Below are positions 62,858-64,000 of a DNA stretch of 64,000 nucleotides, piece by piece. Each line of letters begins with the position of its first letter. Within the stretch, counting starts at the first letter, position 1. Location of the stretch: assembly GCA_963678855.1 (NCBI GenBank), contig OY787448.1:620001-684000 (forward strand), given 5' to 3'. The notes under the pieces were generated by a model. It was not told where the DNA came from, did not search any database, and saw only the letters and a program-made list of their open reading frames with translations. Origin of the DNA: F22 sp963678855 (GTDB taxonomy: Bacteria; Bacteroidota; Bacteroidia; Bacteroidales; Bacteroidaceae). The position numbers were made by a program, and so were the translations under genes.

Positions 62858-64000
62858 CTATTCAAAGTCAGTTGAATAGTAAGCTACTGGTAAAGTACGA
62901 CAGTTGTATGTAGATGCCATGATTTCACCATATGCGCCAGCACTTCTGAAAGCAATCAAATCGCCACGCTTAGGTAATGGAATCTGTGCACCTTTCTCAA
63001 AAACATCACTTGATTCGCAAATAGGGCCCACGATATCAACTGTAGACATAGGTGCATCAGGAGATGTGATATTTTCTGCTACGTGTACTGCTTGATACAA
63101 TGCAGGACGCATCAATTCTGTGAAACCTGCATCAAGAATAGCAAACTTACGGTTTACACCTTCTTTAAGATACAAGCACTTACTAATCATGGCACCACAT
63201 TGACCTACAACACTACGTCCGAGTTCACAATGTAGATGTTGACCTGGACGCAAATCAAGATTCTCAGCAAATGTATCGAAGTATGCTTTAAAATCAGGAA
63301 TCGGATTTTCATCTGGTGACACATAGTCAATACCTAGTCCACCACCCACATTGATATCTTGTACATGGAAACCAGCTACCGCCAAGTCTTGCTGCAATTC
63401 ATTCACACGCAAAGCCAATCCTTTAAAAGGATCTGTTTTAGTGATTTGAGAACCAATATGGAAGTGCAATCCTAGCACTTCAACATGACTCATTTGACTA
63501 GCAATTTGGAATATTGGCAACATATCTTGCATAGCGATACCAAACTTGTTCTCAGCCAAACCTGTAGTGATATTCTTGTGTGTATCAGCATCTACTTCAG
63601 GATTGATACGGAAAGCAACACGAACTTTCTGACCATGCTTTTGTGCCAATTCGTTGATAATCTCCAACTCTGGCACTGATTCTACATTGAAACAGTAGAT
63701 ACCAGCTGAGATACCAAGTTCGATTTCCCAATCTGCCTTACCGACACCCGCAAATACAATTTTATCTGCTGGTACACCTGCATCTAGTGCAGCTTGTACT
63801 TCACCACCACTCACACTGTCTGTACCGAAACCATTCTCGGCTATCAGTTGAAGGACACGAGGGTTAGCATTGGCTTTTACCGCGTAATGTACGTGATAGT
63901 TTGGTCTGTCTTTAATGCCTTCTTTCACAGCGTCCAAAGTCTGCTGCAAAAGATTCATATCATAATAATAGAAGGGTGTGCGCAAAGCACGTAGTTGTTC
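62858..64000 (-). CDS. lysA: Diaminopimelate decarboxylase, 5' end outside the window
   Basis: PLP-dependent alanine-racemase-fold enzyme making lysine from meso-diaminopimelate. The frame is open to the window edge (EQLRALRTPFYYYDMNLLQQ, first codon 63998-64000), so the start codon is missing here; there is no reason to start at the internal TTG 63985. PLP Lys in HYAVKANANP, FGTDSVSGGEV, the phosphate-binding GGGLGIDY, HFHIGSQI, and GPICESSDVF with the active-site Cys supplied across the dimer. The CESSD and GSQI features favour LysA over carboxynorspermidine decarboxylase. Confidence 0.92.
   Translation of the reverse strand, partial: EQLRALRTPFYYYDMNLLQQTLDAVKEGIKDRPNYHVHYAVKANANPRVLQLIAENGFGTDSVSGGEVQAALDAGVPADKIVFAGVGKADWEIELGISAGIYCFNVESVPELEIINELAQKHGQKVRVAFRINPEVDADTHKNITTGLAENKFGIAMQDMLPIFQIASQMSHVEVLGLHFHIGSQITKTDPFKGLALRVNELQQDLAVAGFHVQDINVGGGLGIDYVSPDENPIPDFKAYFDTFAENLDLRPGQHLHCELGRSVVGQCGAMISKCLYLKEGVNRKFAILDAGFTELMRPALYQAVHVAENITSPDAPMSTVDIVGPICESSDVFEKGAQIPLPKRGDLIAFRSAGAYGEIMASTYNCRTLPVAYYSTDFE

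Noticed and set aside
62858..63985. lysA starting at TTG 63985
   Set aside because: The frame stays open and family-like (EQLRALRTPFYYYD) to the window edge, so the true start is outside.

Overview
The window looks like chromosomal DNA of a Bacteroidales bacterium, most likely a relative of Bacteroides or Prevotella. The evidence is a SusC/SusD pair, Cys lipoproteins followed by acidic residues (CSDDDD, CSDDF), DUF4301, DUF5686 and tandem histidine-kinase proteins typical of this phylum, a lysS-gpsA-pgi cluster, and many promoters matching the Bacteroidetes -7 box TAnnTTTG, several with TTTG 19-20 bp upstream. No genus can be fixed from the sequence alone.

Layout. 1-9.7 kb, minus strand: a lipoprotein, an Fe-S flavoprotein-like protein, then a tight operon DUF4301 protein - giant sensor kinase - response regulator - AbgT transporter. 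9.7-14.4 kb, plus strand: RelA/SpoT-like synthetase with a degenerate hydrolase domain, diacylglycerol kinase, grpE and dnaJ. 14.8-15.4 kb, minus: four near-identical tRNA-Asp(GUC) genes with a consensus promoter and a terminator. 15.5-33.6 kb: housekeeping and envelope genes (recR operon, Na+/solute symporter, HAD phosphatase, patatin with outer-membrane barrel, pgi-gpsA-lysS, MATE pump, DUF5686 protein, BASS-type transporter, yaaA, rubrerythrin). An apparent unannotated small RNA gene lies at about 18901-19048.

33.9-59.8 kb is a large polysaccharide utilisation locus whose enzymes point to high-mannose N-glycan use: SusC, SusD, a two-LamG surface lipoprotein, four GH92 alpha-mannosidases, a GH47 alpha-mannosidase (broken), a GH130 phosphorylase of the mannosyl-GlcNAc type, an MFS importer, a true NagB, a NagB-like/PIG-L fusion, a CBM9-like domain, a GH10-like TIM-barrel protein, and an AraC regulator. 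Expected flow: surface capture and import by SusCD and the LamG lipoprotein, alpha-mannose trimming by GH92/GH47, inner-membrane import by the MFS carrier, phosphorolysis of Man-beta-1,4-GlcNAc by GH130, and entry of GlcN6P into glycolysis through NagB (and Pgi, encoded elsewhere in the window). No endo-beta-N-acetylglucosaminidase is present here.

The most notable observation is a shared 15-bp element, consensus TCGGAT(T/A)AGCGTA, upstream of three transcription units of this locus (susC, GH130, nagB). It sits 53, 53 and 54 bp from each unit's -7 box, and is probably the operator of the AraC regulator encoded in the middle of the locus. The nagB-led operon carries three lesions: an amber codon and an A8-tract frameshift in GH47, and a T9 tract that separates GH92 #4 from a start-less CBM9 domain.

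59.9-64 kb, minus: a small HAD phosphatase, UDP-glucose dehydrogenase, N-carbamoylputrescine amidase, and diaminopimelate decarboxylase cut by the window edge.
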